From the NCBI RefSeq assembly GCF_900167445.1, contig NZ_FUZT01000001.1:653839-717838 (forward strand): a stretch of 64,000 nucleotides of DNA. The letters run 5' to 3'. A model generated the notes under the pieces. The model saw only the letters and a program-made list of their open reading frames with translations. It was not told the origin of the DNA and made no database searches. Below are positions 43,341 through 52,612 of the stretch, in pieces (position 1 is the stretch's first letter; the number at the start of each line of letters is the position of its first letter). A program made the translations under genes and the position numbers. This stretch comes from Maledivibacter halophilus. GTDB lineage: Bacteria > Bacillota > Clostridia > Peptostreptococcales > Caminicellaceae.

Positions 43341-44240
43341 ATGAAAAAGCTTATGAATTTAGGCTTAATCCTTATTTTAGTACTATCTTTATTGGCTGGT
43401 TGTGCTGGAAACGAGACTGCAGAGGAACCTGCTTCTAATGAACAGGAGAACCAGGAAACAAATTCTACTGAACAAACAAATGATGGATCTGAATATAAAG
43501 ATGGAATTTATTTTGCACAGGAAGATAAATTCAACCCAGAATCAGGATGGAAATACATGGTAACTCTAGAGGTTAAAGATGGAAAAATAGTGTCTGCTGA
43601 CTGGAATGGAGCTAATATAAATGCTGGAATAGATAAGAAAACTACATCTAAAGAAGGAAAATATCAAATGGTGGAAAAAGGTGGGGCACAAGCTCCATGG
43701 TATGAGCAGGCAGAAAAGGCTGAAGCTTTCTTAATAGATACTCAGGATCCAACGGCTATTGAATACAAAGATGATGAAGGACATACCGATGCTATTTCTG
43801 GTGTATCAATCCATGTAAAGGAATTCTTTACTTTAGCTAAAGAAGCTTTAGAAAATGGACCTGTAGGAAAAGGGCAGTATAAAGATGGTGCTTACCATGC
43901 TGAAGAAGATTCATTTGATGAAAATAGTGGCTGGAAATATACTGTTGACTTAACTGTTATAAATGGAAACATCGTTGCCGCTAATTGGAATGGAGTTCAT
44001 AAAGATGGTGGCGATGATAAAAATACTCAATCTATGAATGGCGAGTATGTTATGAAAGAAGGAGGAACACCATGGCATGAGCAAGCTATGGCGGCAGAAG
44101 AATTTTTAATTGATTCTCAAGATCCTACTGCTATTCAATATTCAGATGATGAAGGACATACCGATGCTATTTCTGGTGTTTCTATACATGTTAAGGAGTT
44201 TTTTGAATTAGCACAAAAAGCTTTAGCTGATGCTAAATAG
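43341..44240 (+). CDS. pplA: PplA-like lipoprotein with two FMN-binding repeats
   Basis: The 299-residue lipoprotein (lipobox LLAGCAG, Cys at 21) has an Asn/Gln/Thr-rich tether and two homologous repeats of about 115 residues. Each repeat runs from YKDGIYFAQEDKF or YKDGAYHAEEDSF to EGHTDAISGVSIHVKEF. The DAISGVSI sequence is the flavinylation motif where an ApbE/FmnB enzyme attaches FMN through phosphate. In Listeria, PplA is the surface carrier that passes electrons to extracellular acceptors. A consensus promoter lies 135 bases upstream. The flavin transferase gene follows. Confidence 0.92.
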   Translation: MKKLMNLGLILILVLSLLAGCAGNETAEEPASNEQENQETNSTEQTNDGSEYKDGIYFAQEDKFNPESGWKYMVTLEVKDGKIVSADWNGANINAGIDKKTTSKEGKYQMVEKGGAQAPWYEQAEKAEAFLIDTQDPTAIEYKDDEGHTDAISGVSIHVKEFFTLAKEALENGPVGKGQYKDGAYHAEEDSFDENSGWKYTVDLTVINGNIVAANWNGVHKDGGDDKNTQSMNGEYVMKEGGTPWHEQAMAAEEFLIDSQDPTAIQYSDDEGHTDAISGVSIHVKEFFELAQKALADAK

Positions 44241-44293
44241 TTAGAGTAATATATGAATAAATATAGAAGAAAAAAACAAATATAATATTACTT

Positions 44294-44326
44294 AAAAAGC
44301 TTTAGAGACTCTGCTCTAAAGCTTTT
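44294..44326 (+). terminator. Terminator after the pplA-like gene
   Basis: AAAAGCTTTAGAG and CTCTAAAGCTTTT pair around ACTCTG, followed by ATTTG. Confidence 0.85.
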
Positions 44327-44373
44327 ATTTGTATGATATAATAAATGAGTATATATTGGATGGAGGAATCTAT

Positions 44374-45438
44374 ATGATAAATAGAAATAGAGTTATCTAT
44401 GCTTTATTAACGGTTATATTTTCTTTTATGCTGCTTTCAGGATGTTCAGATGAGGTAGAGGAAAAAAATAATGAAGCAATTTCAAGAACAGAATTTGTAT
44501 TAGGTACTGTGGTTACCATTAAAATATATGATGATAATGTTTCAGAAGAAGTATTTAATAAAGCATTTAAAAAGCTTAGAGACATAGAAAATAAAATGAC
44601 CATTAATAGTGAAGAAAGTGAAGTTATTGATATTAATAAAAAAGCAGGAAAAGATTTTGTAAAGGTGTCCGAGGATACTTTTTATGTAATAGGCAAAGGG
44701 AAATATTTTTCCAAGCTGTCTCAGGGAAGATTTGATATTTCCATTGGCTCACTAGTTAAATTGTGGAACATAGGAACTGAATACGCTAAAGTTCCATCTG
44801 AAGAAGAAATTGATGCTAGAAAGAAATTGGTAAATTATAATGATGTTATTTTAGATGAAAAAACTAGATCAGTTAAGTTAAACAAAGAGAATATGGTTTT
44901 GGATTTAGGGGGAATAGCCAAGGGATATGGAGCCGACGAAGTTGTAAAAATCCTTAAGGAAAATAATGTTAATCATGCAATTATAAATCTTGGGGGGAAT
45001 GTATTTGCTTATGGGAATAAGAAAGATGGTAGTCCATGGAGGATTGGAATTCAGAGTCCCAATTCATCGAGGGGAGGATATATTGGTATAGTTAAGATAT
45101 CCAATAAGACAGTGGTCACCTCTGGAATATACGAAAGATTTTTTGAAGAGAATGGTAAAAGATATCATCATATATTAGATCCGGATACAGGCTATCCTAT
45201 AGAAAATAAATTATCAGGAATTTCAATAATTGCAGACAGTTCAATAGATGCTGATTCACTTTCCACATCGGCTTTTGCTTTAGGGTTAGATAAAGGTATA
45301 GACCTTATTGAATCCTTGGATAATGTAGAAGCTGTGTTTATAACTGAAGATTCAAAGGTTTATATAACCAGTGGACTTAAAAATAAATTTGAATTGGAGG
45401 ATTCTAATTTTGAGTTAATAAATGAAACTCACCAATAA
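44374..45438 (+). CDS. fmnB: FmnB-like extracellular flavin transferase (ApbE family)
   Basis: ATG 44374 follows GGAGGAATCTAT and gives 354 residues. A lipoprotein signal (MLLSGCSD) anchors the enzyme outside the membrane. ApbE motifs are complete: GTVVTIKIYDD, QGRFDISIGSLVKLWNIG, LDLGGIAKGYGADEVV, INLGGNVFAYG, and the Mg-binding HHILDPDTGYPIE with the following DADSLSTSAFALG. It would move FMN from FAD onto the DAISGVSI sites of the neighbouring lipoprotein. Confidence 0.92.
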   Translation: MINRNRVIYALLTVIFSFMLLSGCSDEVEEKNNEAISRTEFVLGTVVTIKIYDDNVSEEVFNKAFKKLRDIENKMTINSEESEVIDINKKAGKDFVKVSEDTFYVIGKGKYFSKLSQGRFDISIGSLVKLWNIGTEYAKVPSEEEIDARKKLVNYNDVILDEKTRSVKLNKENMVLDLGGIAKGYGADEVVKILKENNVNHAIINLGGNVFAYGNKKDGSPWRIGIQSPNSSRGGYIGIVKISNKTVVTSGIYERFFEENGKRYHHILDPDTGYPIENKLSGISIIADSSIDADSLSTSAFALGLDKGIDLIESLDNVEAVFITEDSKVYITSGLKNKFELEDSNFELINETHQ

Positions 45439-45539
45439 AGGGGTGGGCTTCATTTTTTTATATGTTATTTAGAACAAAAGATGTATTAATATATTTTTAA
45501 GGCAAATACTAGGGTTAAATACTATATGGAGGTTTACAT

Positions 45540-45815
45540 ATGGATTTAAAAAACATAGACATCATAGAAGATTGGGACAAATGGAAAAAAACTTTATCAA
45601 AGGCTGTATCTATAGGTGAGAATGTAGGTTTATCTCATGAGAATGTAAAAAACTTAGGAGTAAAGGTAGGGGAGTTTTTAGCTTCCAATGTAGACCCTGA
45701 AAATCATGAACAACGTGTACTAAAGGAGCTTTTTGATGTTGGAAATAAACAAGAGAAAGAAGCATTGACAAGTATGATTATAAAAATGGTACAAGAAGAT
45801 AGAGATAGAAAATAG
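45540..45815 (+). CDS. DUF3243 protein
   Basis: The 91-residue protein matches the DUF3243 family: WDKWKKTLSKAVSIGENVGLS, LGVKVGEFLASNVDPENHEQRVLKELFDV, then EKEALTSMIIKMVQE. These are small soluble helical proteins of unknown function found in Bacilli and Clostridia. It has its own TATGGAGG site and a strong terminator at 45848-45902. Any tie to electron transfer is only positional. Confidence 0.82.
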   Translation: MDLKNIDIIEDWDKWKKTLSKAVSIGENVGLSHENVKNLGVKVGEFLASNVDPENHEQRVLKELFDVGNKQEKEALTSMIIKMVQEDRDRK

Positions 45816-45847
45816 TTAAAAGGTATATTAAAGCTTTTCTAAAGATT

Positions 45848-45902
45848 AATAAATTTAGCTGAAATAATATAGAATCCTTTGTTATTTCAGCTAAATTTAT
45901 TT
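45848..45902. terminator. Strong hairpin terminator between converging genes
   Basis: AAATTTAGCTGAAATAA and TTATTTCAGCTAAATTT form a 17-bp perfect stem with a 14-base loop, followed by ATTTT. It separates the DUF3243 gene from the leftward binding-protein gene. Confidence 0.9.
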
Positions 45903-45952
45903 TAAGTTTTGCTGTAATATCCATGTATGAGGAATTTTATTAAAACAAAATA

Positions 45953-46906
45953 TTACTTTTCTATAAAAGCCTTATCACATAGCTTATCAAAGGAATAGTC
46001 ACTACTTGTTAGGTCTTTAGATTTTAGCCAGTCTAATACTTGAGTGAATTCTTCTTCGGAAGGCATTGTGGCTTTAACATAATCGGGAAGAACTAATGTT
46101 TCTTTAATTATCTCTGGAAAGCCAGCCTCTTCAATTAAAATATCCACATAATTATCTAAATTTTCTTTTTCTAAATATTCAACAGCTTTATTATAAGCTC
46201 TATAAAGTGCTTTTATTTCTTCAGGTTTTGATTTTATGGTATCTTTAGTGAATAGCATAACTCCTGGGTTAATTTCTAGTTTATCAGAGCTGCTTAATAC
46301 TTTACCTCCCTTAGCTATAGCCACACTAGCTAAGGGTTCAGGTAAAGTGGCCATATCTATCTTTCCATTTTCAAGCATTTCTAAGCGTGTAGGAATTTTA
46401 GGTATTGCAACCTTTTTAGGAACGTCAATATCTATATTAGAGTCTTTCATTATCCTATCAGTTAAATATTCAATAATGGTATTACTAGATATGCCTACAC
46501 TTTTTCCAGCAACATCTACAAGTTCAGATATATCAGAATCTTTACTGGCAATCAATTTATAGCTGCCATCGGTTTTAGATGTGATTTTTACATTAAAACC
46601 ATTATCATTTAGGAATACTACAGAAAGCATATCAGATATTACTCCATCAATATTTCCTGTCTGCAAAGCAGTATCTCTATCGATAGCACTCTTGAACTGC
46701 TCAATTTTTACATTTATTCCTTCTTGTTCAAAATAACCATTGTGCTTGGCAATAACAAATGGAATTGAGTCTACATCAGGCATTACACCTATAACTAGGG
46801 GTTGAAGAGTATTTAAATTGGTTTTTTGTTTTTCCTCATTAGAGCAGCTTATAAGGCCAAAAAGTATAAAAACAGATAAAATAATAAATAGAATTTTTTT
46901 ATACAT
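45953..46906 (-). CDS. NitT/TauT-type ABC substrate-binding lipoprotein
   Basis: ATG 46906 lies 7 bases after AGGAGGT and gives 317 residues; the in-frame TTG upstream overlaps that site. A lipoprotein signal (GLISCSN) precedes the NMT1/SsuA-like fold: VIGVMPDVDSIPFVIAKHNGYFEQEGINVKIEQF, GNIDGVISDM, LEMLENGKIDMATLPEPLA. It should deliver a small organic ligand to a SsuB/SsuC pair. Two candidates exist: the broken ATPase/permease at 42.8 kb on the same strand, or the intact pair at 54070-55564, which lacks a binding protein. Confidence 0.88.
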   Translation of the reverse strand: MYKKILFIILSVFILFGLISCSNEEKQKTNLNTLQPLVIGVMPDVDSIPFVIAKHNGYFEQEGINVKIEQFKSAIDRDTALQTGNIDGVISDMLSVVFLNDNGFNVKITSKTDGSYKLIASKDSDISELVDVAGKSVGISSNTIIEYLTDRIMKDSNIDIDVPKKVAIPKIPTRLEMLENGKIDMATLPEPLASVAIAKGGKVLSSSDKLEINPGVMLFTKDTIKSKPEEIKALYRAYNKAVEYLEKENLDNYVDILIEEAGFPEIIKETLVLPDYVKATMPSEEEFTQVLDWLKSKDLTSSDYSFDKLCDKAFIEK

Positions 46907-47308
46907 AAAGTTACCTCCTAGCAAAATTATCTGTATTGTCTACATAATAATTGTCTTTTTACTGTTTTTTTCGAAAGCAAAAAAGTTTCAAAATAAATAT
47001 TGGATGGGCCAGTTAAGAAAAAATACATTTTAATTATAGCATAAAAACCAGAAATTATATGAATTATAAGCAAAAAATTAACAAAGCTGGATTTTAATCA
47101 TTTTTTTAGGTAAATGAACATCTATAAACCGTGAACAAAATTAACAAAATGTATTATTAATGACCAAAAACTCGATATATTTAAATACTATGATAAAATT
47201 TTATCTAAGAAGGTAAAGTAAGTACGCAAAAAATATTGGACAAAAAATTTTTAAGTATAATTGTTAACAAATAAATTTTGAAAGATAATTTTAAGGAGGT
47301 TAAAAATT
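46907..47308. other. Divergent spacer with ndh2 promoter
   Basis: TGATAAAAT (47191-47199) is an extended -10 for ndh2. TGACCAAAAA at 47161-47170 lies immediately upstream of its -35 position and matches the direct repeat ahead of the pplA-like gene. TTGTTAACAAATAA near 47262 resembles a Rex half site but lacks a clear second half. No gene or RNA is seen. Confidence 0.45.
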
Positions 47309-49231
47309 ATGGGCAATAAGAAAAGGATTGTATTGCTTGGTGGTGGATACGGTGGTATTTTAACTGCAAAAAAGCTTTCAAGAAAGCTCAAAAAAGATAA
47401 TGATGTTGAGATAACACTTATTGATAAAAACCCATATCACACAATGCTTACAGAGCTCCATGAGGTTGCAGCAGGCAGGGTTCCAGAGGATTCAATAAGG
47501 ATTGATTTGAAAAAAATATTTGCAAAGAGAAAGGTTGATGTTGTACTTGATGAAGTAACGGATATAGATTTCGATAAGAAGGTATTAAGGTCAGAAAAGA
47601 ATTCCTATGAATATGATTATCTAGCTGTAGGCACTGGTTCTAAACCAACATTTTGGGGGGTAAAGGGTGCAGAAGAATTTACCCATCAACTTTGGTCCTA
47701 TGAAGATGCTGTTAATTTAAAAGAACATATTCTTAATATGTTTAGGAAGGCAGCCAAAGAAACTAACAAAGAAAAAAGGCAAAAAATGCTAACCTTTGTT
47801 GTTGTTGGTGGTGGCTTTACTGGTATAGAAATGATCGGTGAACTCGGGGAATGGAAGGATAGATTATGTAAGGAATTTTATATTGACAAGGAAGATGTAA
47901 AGCTATATGCAGTAGATGCATTAAGTAAAATTTTACCAATTTTTCCCGATAACTTAGTTAGAAAGGCTGAAAAAAGACTTAACAAATTAGGTATTGAAAT
48001 AATAACTGATGCTGGAATAACTGAAGTTTCTAAGGACTTTGTTGTATTGGGGGATAAGGGAAGAATAGACACAAATACGGTGGTATGGGCTGCTGGTGTT
48101 GAAGGCTCTGATATCATGGATAAAATGGATACTGAGCAAAAGGGAAGAAAAAGAGTAGTTACTAATGATAAATTGCAGGCGATAGATCATGAAAACGTTT
48201 ATGTAGTTGGTGATAATATATTTTATATTCCAGAAGGGGAGGAAAGACCAGTTCCTCAGATGGTTGAGAATGCAGAACATTCAGCTCCAATTGTGGCGCA
48301 CAATATATATACGGATATAAAAGGTGGGGAGAAGAAATCCTATAAGCCAGTCTTTCATGGTGCCATGGTATGTATTGGTGGTCGTTATGGGGTTGCACAT
48401 ATTGGAATGCCCGGTAAATTCTTTGGATTAACTGGCTTCTTTGCCATGTTTGTTAAGCACTTTATAAATTTAGTATATTTCTTTCAAGTTGCTGGATTTA
48501 ATAAATGTTGGTCTTATTTAATACATGAAATATTTCATATTAAAGACAATAGAAGTTTTGTTGGGGGACATTTTGCAAAGGCTTCTCCAAACTTCTGGTT
48601 AATACCCCTTAGGATTTTTATCGGCTATAAATGGTTAGAACAAGGACTTCATAAGTTACCTGGTATATTGAAGGATCCATCTAATATCTTCTTAATACCA
48701 GCACCTCCAGTGGCAGATGCAACATCTGCAGCTTCAGCGGTGGCAGATCAGGGAGCAAATGCGGTAGTAGATGCTACTAGTGCTGCTTCTGCTGCTGCGA
48801 GTACAGCAGGTGCTGCCGATGCTGTGGCTGAAACTGCTTCAGCATGGGGAGAGGCTTTACCGGTACCAGATTTTATTGAAAACATGGTTAAATGGTCTAT
48901 GGATAACTTTTTCTATACCAGTGATGGAGGCTATACTGTTTTAGCAGAAATTTTTCAAGCTGGTATGGTAATAGGAGAAATAATAGTTGGGCTATTATTA
49001 ATAGTAGGATTATTTACAGCAGTTGCCTCAATAGGCTCAATCATTATGGGGATTATGATATGGTCTTCTGGCATGGCTCCTGCTGAAATGCTTTGGTATT
49101 TAAGTGGAGGGGTGGCACTAATAGGAGGTTCAGGAAGCACCTTCGGCTTAGATTATTATGTATTACCCTTCTTAAAGAAAATATGGAAAAAGATAGGCAT
49201 TGCTAAAAAGTACTATTTATATACAGACTAA
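47309..49231 (+). CDS. ndh2: Membrane type II NADH dehydrogenase of the electron-export type
   Basis: The 640-residue protein has two nucleotide-binding folds: FAD site VLLGGGYGGILTAKKL and NADH site FVVVGGGFTGIEMIGELGE, plus the NDH-2 motif AAGVEGSDIMD and the flavin end GDNIFYIPEGEERPVPQMVENAEHS. The C-terminal 200 residues are a membrane domain with DoxX-like helices (WLIPLRIFIGYKWLEQGLHKLPGI and three more). An Ala/Ser-rich insert (about 470-515) splits it. Listeria Ndh2, which feeds electrons to a dedicated quinone pool for extracellular reduction, has the same added membrane domain. AAGGAGG precedes ATG. Confidence 0.93.
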   Translation: MGNKKRIVLLGGGYGGILTAKKLSRKLKKDNDVEITLIDKNPYHTMLTELHEVAAGRVPEDSIRIDLKKIFAKRKVDVVLDEVTDIDFDKKVLRSEKNSYEYDYLAVGTGSKPTFWGVKGAEEFTHQLWSYEDAVNLKEHILNMFRKAAKETNKEKRQKMLTFVVVGGGFTGIEMIGELGEWKDRLCKEFYIDKEDVKLYAVDALSKILPIFPDNLVRKAEKRLNKLGIEIITDAGITEVSKDFVVLGDKGRIDTNTVVWAAGVEGSDIMDKMDTEQKGRKRVVTNDKLQAIDHENVYVVGDNIFYIPEGEERPVPQMVENAEHSAPIVAHNIYTDIKGGEKKSYKPVFHGAMVCIGGRYGVAHIGMPGKFFGLTGFFAMFVKHFINLVYFFQVAGFNKCWSYLIHEIFHIKDNRSFVGGHFAKASPNFWLIPLRIFIGYKWLEQGLHKLPGILKDPSNIFLIPAPPVADATSAASAVADQGANAVVDATSAASAAASTAGAADAVAETASAWGEALPVPDFIENMVKWSMDNFFYTSDGGYTVLAEIFQAGMVIGEIIVGLLLIVGLFTAVASIGSIIMGIMIWSSGMAPAEMLWYLSGGVALIGGSGSTFGLDYYVLPFLKKIWKKIGIAKKYYLYTD

Positions 49232-49267
49232 TTCCTTATTTAATATAAATTTTCCCCTTTAACATAA

Positions 49268-49305
49268 ACAAATGTCCTTTTAAAGTTCTTTAAAAGGACA
49301 TTTGT
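49268..49305 (+). terminator. Terminator after ndh2
   Basis: ACAAATGTCCTTTTAAAG and CTTTAAAAGGACATTTGT form an 18-bp perfect stem with a two-base loop. The T-tract is poor, so it may also stabilise the RNA end. The rest of the 347-base gap to eetB is AT-rich, with a weak ATCAAAATC/GATTTTGAT hairpin at about 49470-49515. Confidence 0.75.
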
Positions 49306-49578
49306 CTATGGAATTTAAGTAAAATTTTTAATATTGTTTAGTTTAAGATTTAAAAAATTTATATTACCAAATAAAATAAATATTATATATAATATTAAGT
49401 GAGACAGGCATGAAAAATCAGTAGAGAAATTCGAAAAAAATAGTAATACAATTTTCGTTATGTGTTTCATCAAAATCTACATTTAAAAACTATGAAGAAG
49501 AAGATTTTGATTAATTCTTGTTGGATTGAAGGTTCTTTTTATTAATTTTGAGAATCACAAATCTAAAGGAGGAAATAA

Positions 49579-50118
49579 ATGGATTATCTAGTTTTAAAGG
49601 AGTATAAATTTACTAAAACTCAAAAGATAATATTTATAGCACTACTAGTATCTCAGGCTATGGTACTTAGCTTTATTGAAAGAATGATTCCACTTAATTT
49701 TAGTATCCCCGGTGCAAAACTAGGCCTTGCCAATATAGTCACATTGACTGCTATATACCTTTTTTCTTTTAGAGAATCTTTATTTATTGTTATACTTAGA
49801 ACAATTATGACATCCTTTATAATAGGCTCTTTCTCTAGTTTTTTATATAGTTTTTCAGGAGCATTACTTAGTTTTTTGGTAATGTATATGTTAACTTCAG
49901 TAAGTTCTGAAAAAATTAGTGCTATAGGAATAAGTATTGCTGGAGGAGTTTTTCATAATTTAGGACAATTATTAATGGCAGCATTTATTATAAGAAATAT
50001 TAAAATTGTATATTATTTACCATTTTTAATGTTAACGGGAGTTGTAACGGGATTTATTGTCGGTATAAGTGTAAAACATTTATTAGGATATCTCGGAAAA
50101 CTCAAATATTTTAATTGA
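49579..50118 (+). CDS. eetB: EetB-like Gx transporter family membrane protein
   Basis: The 179-residue protein has five or six membrane segments and the ECF-S-like text ALLVSQAMVLSFIERMIP, IPGAKLGLANIVTLTAIYLF and SIAGGVFHNLGQLLMAAFI. This family was formerly annotated as heptaprenyl diphosphate synthase component I. In Listeria the orthologous EetB is needed for flavin-based electron export. Here it precedes a polyprenyl synthase gene, as in that locus. EetA (NusG-domain-II protein) was not found next to it. AAAGGAGGAAATAA precedes ATG. Confidence 0.88.
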   Translation: MDYLVLKEYKFTKTQKIIFIALLVSQAMVLSFIERMIPLNFSIPGAKLGLANIVTLTAIYLFSFRESLFIVILRTIMTSFIIGSFSSFLYSFSGALLSFLVMYMLTSVSSEKISAIGISIAGGVFHNLGQLLMAAFIIRNIKIVYYLPFLMLTGVVTGFIVGISVKHLLGYLGKLKYFN

Positions 50119-50176
50119 TTAGAGAAATTGTATAAGGAATATTATCCTTGATCAAAATACTGGAAAAGGTGATGGT

Positions 50177-51148
50177 ATGAGCACATTTTGGAAAGAATAT
50201 CCTGAAATTACTGAAGAGTTAACTGATATAAAAAAAATTATTAAGGAAAGTATTAAGTCTAGAGAAAAATATTTAGAAGAATCCATTTATCCTATGGTTG
50301 ATGCTGGTGGTAAAATGTTAAGACCTGCTTTTTTATTGCTGTCTGGAAAGTTTGGAGACTATGATTCTAAAAAAATGCATAATTTAGCTGCTGTTATAGA
50401 AATGCTCCATATAGCAACATTAATTCATGATGATATTATAGATGATTCCAAACTTAGAAGAGGTGTAGATACAATACAATCAAAGTATGGTAAGGAATAT
50501 GCAGTATATATTGGAGATTTTCTTTTCTGCCAGTGTATTACTATGCTTTCAAAATATGATTATACTACAGAAAATTTAAGGGAAATATCAAAGACTATAT
50601 CCAGAATATGTATGAGTGAAATAAGTCAATATCATCTTAGATATGCTAAAAATATGAATATAAGAAAATATATTCGTATAATATCAGGCAAGACAGCTGC
50701 CCTTTTTGCCATTTGCTTTTATGCAGGAGCAAGGGAAGCAAATTGTAATGAAGCTATGCAAAAGCTTTTAGGTAAAATAGGATATCATATAGGTATGGCA
50801 TTTCAAATTATAGATGATTTATTGGACTACAGAGGTGATACTAGGGTGCTGGGAAAAAATGCTTTGAAGGATCTTAAAAGAGGATATTATACTCTTCCAC
50901 TTATTTATGCCTTAAAAAATGATAAGGAAAAAGAGATTTTAAAACTATTAAATAGGCCCTCCTTGGTAGATAACTATGTAGACGAAATAATAAGGCTTGT
51001 AAAAAAATATGAAGGAATAGAAAGAGCTGAAAAAGTAGCAGATAGATATACTGAAAAAGCTATCTACTATACTGAAAAATTGCCGGATTGCAATAGTAAA
51101 AAAATTCTTAGAGAAGTTATACCTAAATTATTGAAGAGAAGTTATTAA
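50177..51148 (+). CDS. Polyprenyl diphosphate synthase
   Basis: The 323-residue trans-prenyltransferase has both Asp-rich motifs, LIHDDIIDDSKLRRG and FQIIDDLLDYRGD, plus GGKMLRPAFLLLSGK and KTAALFAICFYAGA. It would extend isoprenyl diphosphate to the C30-C40 tail of a menaquinone-type quinone. Equivalent to DmkB of the Listeria electron-transfer locus. It is placed between eetB and the UbiD/UbiA/UbiX genes, so the tail is probably used by that UbiA-type prenyltransferase. GGAAAAGGTGATGGT precedes ATG. Confidence 0.92.
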   Translation: MSTFWKEYPEITEELTDIKKIIKESIKSREKYLEESIYPMVDAGGKMLRPAFLLLSGKFGDYDSKKMHNLAAVIEMLHIATLIHDDIIDDSKLRRGVDTIQSKYGKEYAVYIGDFLFCQCITMLSKYDYTTENLREISKTISRICMSEISQYHLRYAKNMNIRKYIRIISGKTAALFAICFYAGAREANCNEAMQKLLGKIGYHIGMAFQIIDDLLDYRGDTRVLGKNALKDLKRGYYTLPLIYALKNDKEKEILKLLNRPSLVDNYVDEIIRLVKKYEGIERAEKVADRYTEKAIYYTEKLPDCNSKKILREVIPKLLKRSY

Positions 51149-51172
51149 TGTTTTTTTGGGGAGATGATTTTT

Positions 51173-52612
51173 TTGGCCTTTAAAGATTTACAGGATTTCA
51201 CAAATTGTCTTAAAGAAAAAAATTTGTTAGATGAGATTAACGTTGAGGTTGACAGCAATCTGGAGATCACAGAAATAACCGATAGAGTATCGAAGGGGTA
51301 TGGGAATGCTTTACTTTTTAAGAATGTAAAAAATTCATCATATCCAGTTTTAATAAATACATTTGGCTCCTACGAAAGACTTAATATGGGGTTAGAAGTT
51401 GAAAGTTTAGATGAAATTGCTGATAGTATTATGGATTTTATGGATATAACAAATTATATTACTTTAATGAATAAGATAAAATCCATTCCTAAACTAGCTA
51501 GATTGGCAAATATATTTCCAAGGAAGGTAAAAAAAGCCCTTTGCCAAGAGGTAATTGAAGAACCTAATTTGGATAAAATACCGATTTTAAAGTGCTGGCC
51601 TAAGGATGGTGGAAGATATATTACTTTGCCCCTAGTTATAACAAAGGATCCGGAAACAGGGCAGCAGAACATGGGGATGTATAGACTTCAAGTATATGAT
51701 AAGAAGACAACGGGTATGCATTGGCATTTGCACAAAGATGGAAGAGAAATATATGAGAAATATAGAAAGTTTGGAAAGAAAATGCCTGTGTCTGTGGCCT
51801 TAGGATGTGATCCTGCCACAATATATTCTGCTACGGCACCGCTGCCAAAGATGATTGATGAAATGATTTTTGCTGGGTTTTTGAGGAAATCTCCGGTAAA
51901 TATAGTTAAATCCATAACTAATGATATTTATGTGCCTGCCAATGCGGAGTTTGTGCTGGAGGGTTATGTTGATTTGGATGAAATGAAATTAGAAGGTCCC
52001 TTTGGAGATCACACAGGATATTACTCATTAGCAGATATGTATCCGGTTTTTCATATTGAAAAAATCACAAGAAGAAAAAATCCCATTTATCCTACTACCA
52101 TTGTTGGTAAGCCCCCTATGGAAGACTGTTATTTAGGAAAGGCAACTGAAAGAATTTTCTTACCCCTTATTAGAGTGCAGTGTCCTGAAATAGTAGATAT
52201 GAATTTTCCTTTGGAAGGAGTATTTCACAATTGTGTAATTGTTTCTATAAAAAAATCCTATCCAAAACATGCTCACAAAATTATGAATTCTCTATGGGGA
52301 ATGGGACAAATGATGTACACAAAGATGATCATAGTTGTGGATGAAAATGTAAATCCCCATGATTTGTCTACTGTGGCCTGGAAGGTATTTAATAATATAG
52401 ATGCAAAACGGGATTTAGTAATATCTGGGGGACCTTTAGATGCATTGGATCATGCTTCTGATACAGCCTATTATGGGCATAGATTAGGTATAGATGCAAC
52501 GAAAAAATGGACTAGCGAGGGACATAAAAGACCTTGGCCCGATGATATAGATATGACTAAGGATATAAAAGACTTAGTAGATAAGAGGTGGAAGGAATAT
52601 GGTATTGGATAG
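51173..52612 (+). CDS. UbiD-family decarboxylase (MqnL-like)
   Basis: TTG 51173 is preferred because GGGGAGATG then has a usable spacing; ATG 51164 abuts it. The 479-residue protein shows the UbiD landmarks MGMYRLQVYDKKTTGMHWHLHKDG, ALGCDPATIYSATAPLP, the catalytic region EGPFGDHTGYYS (EGPxGEHxGYY) and the C-terminal RDLVISGGPLDALDHAS. UbiD enzymes use prenylated FMN to decarboxylate aromatic acids. With UbiA and UbiX encoded next to it, the likely substrate is a prenylated naphthoate, as in the futalosine pathway (MqnL/MqnM/MqnP). The overlaps with neighbours indicate one operon. Confidence 0.92.
   Translation: MAFKDLQDFTNCLKEKNLLDEINVEVDSNLEITEITDRVSKGYGNALLFKNVKNSSYPVLINTFGSYERLNMGLEVESLDEIADSIMDFMDITNYITLMNKIKSIPKLARLANIFPRKVKKALCQEVIEEPNLDKIPILKCWPKDGGRYITLPLVITKDPETGQQNMGMYRLQVYDKKTTGMHWHLHKDGREIYEKYRKFGKKMPVSVALGCDPATIYSATAPLPKMIDEMIFAGFLRKSPVNIVKSITNDIYVPANAEFVLEGYVDLDEMKLEGPFGDHTGYYSLADMYPVFHIEKITRRKNPIYPTTIVGKPPMEDCYLGKATERIFLPLIRVQCPEIVDMNFPLEGVFHNCVIVSIKKSYPKHAHKIMNSLWGMGQMMYTKMIIVVDENVNPHDLSTVAWKVFNNIDAKRDLVISGGPLDALDHASDTAYYGHRLGIDATKKWTSEGHKRPWPDDIDMTKDIKDLVDKRWKEYGIG

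Noticed and set aside
47255..47280. Rex-type operator ahead of ndh2 (TTGTTAACAAATAA)
   Set aside because: Only one half matches well and the spacing of a full TTGTTAA-N4-TTAACAA site is not met.
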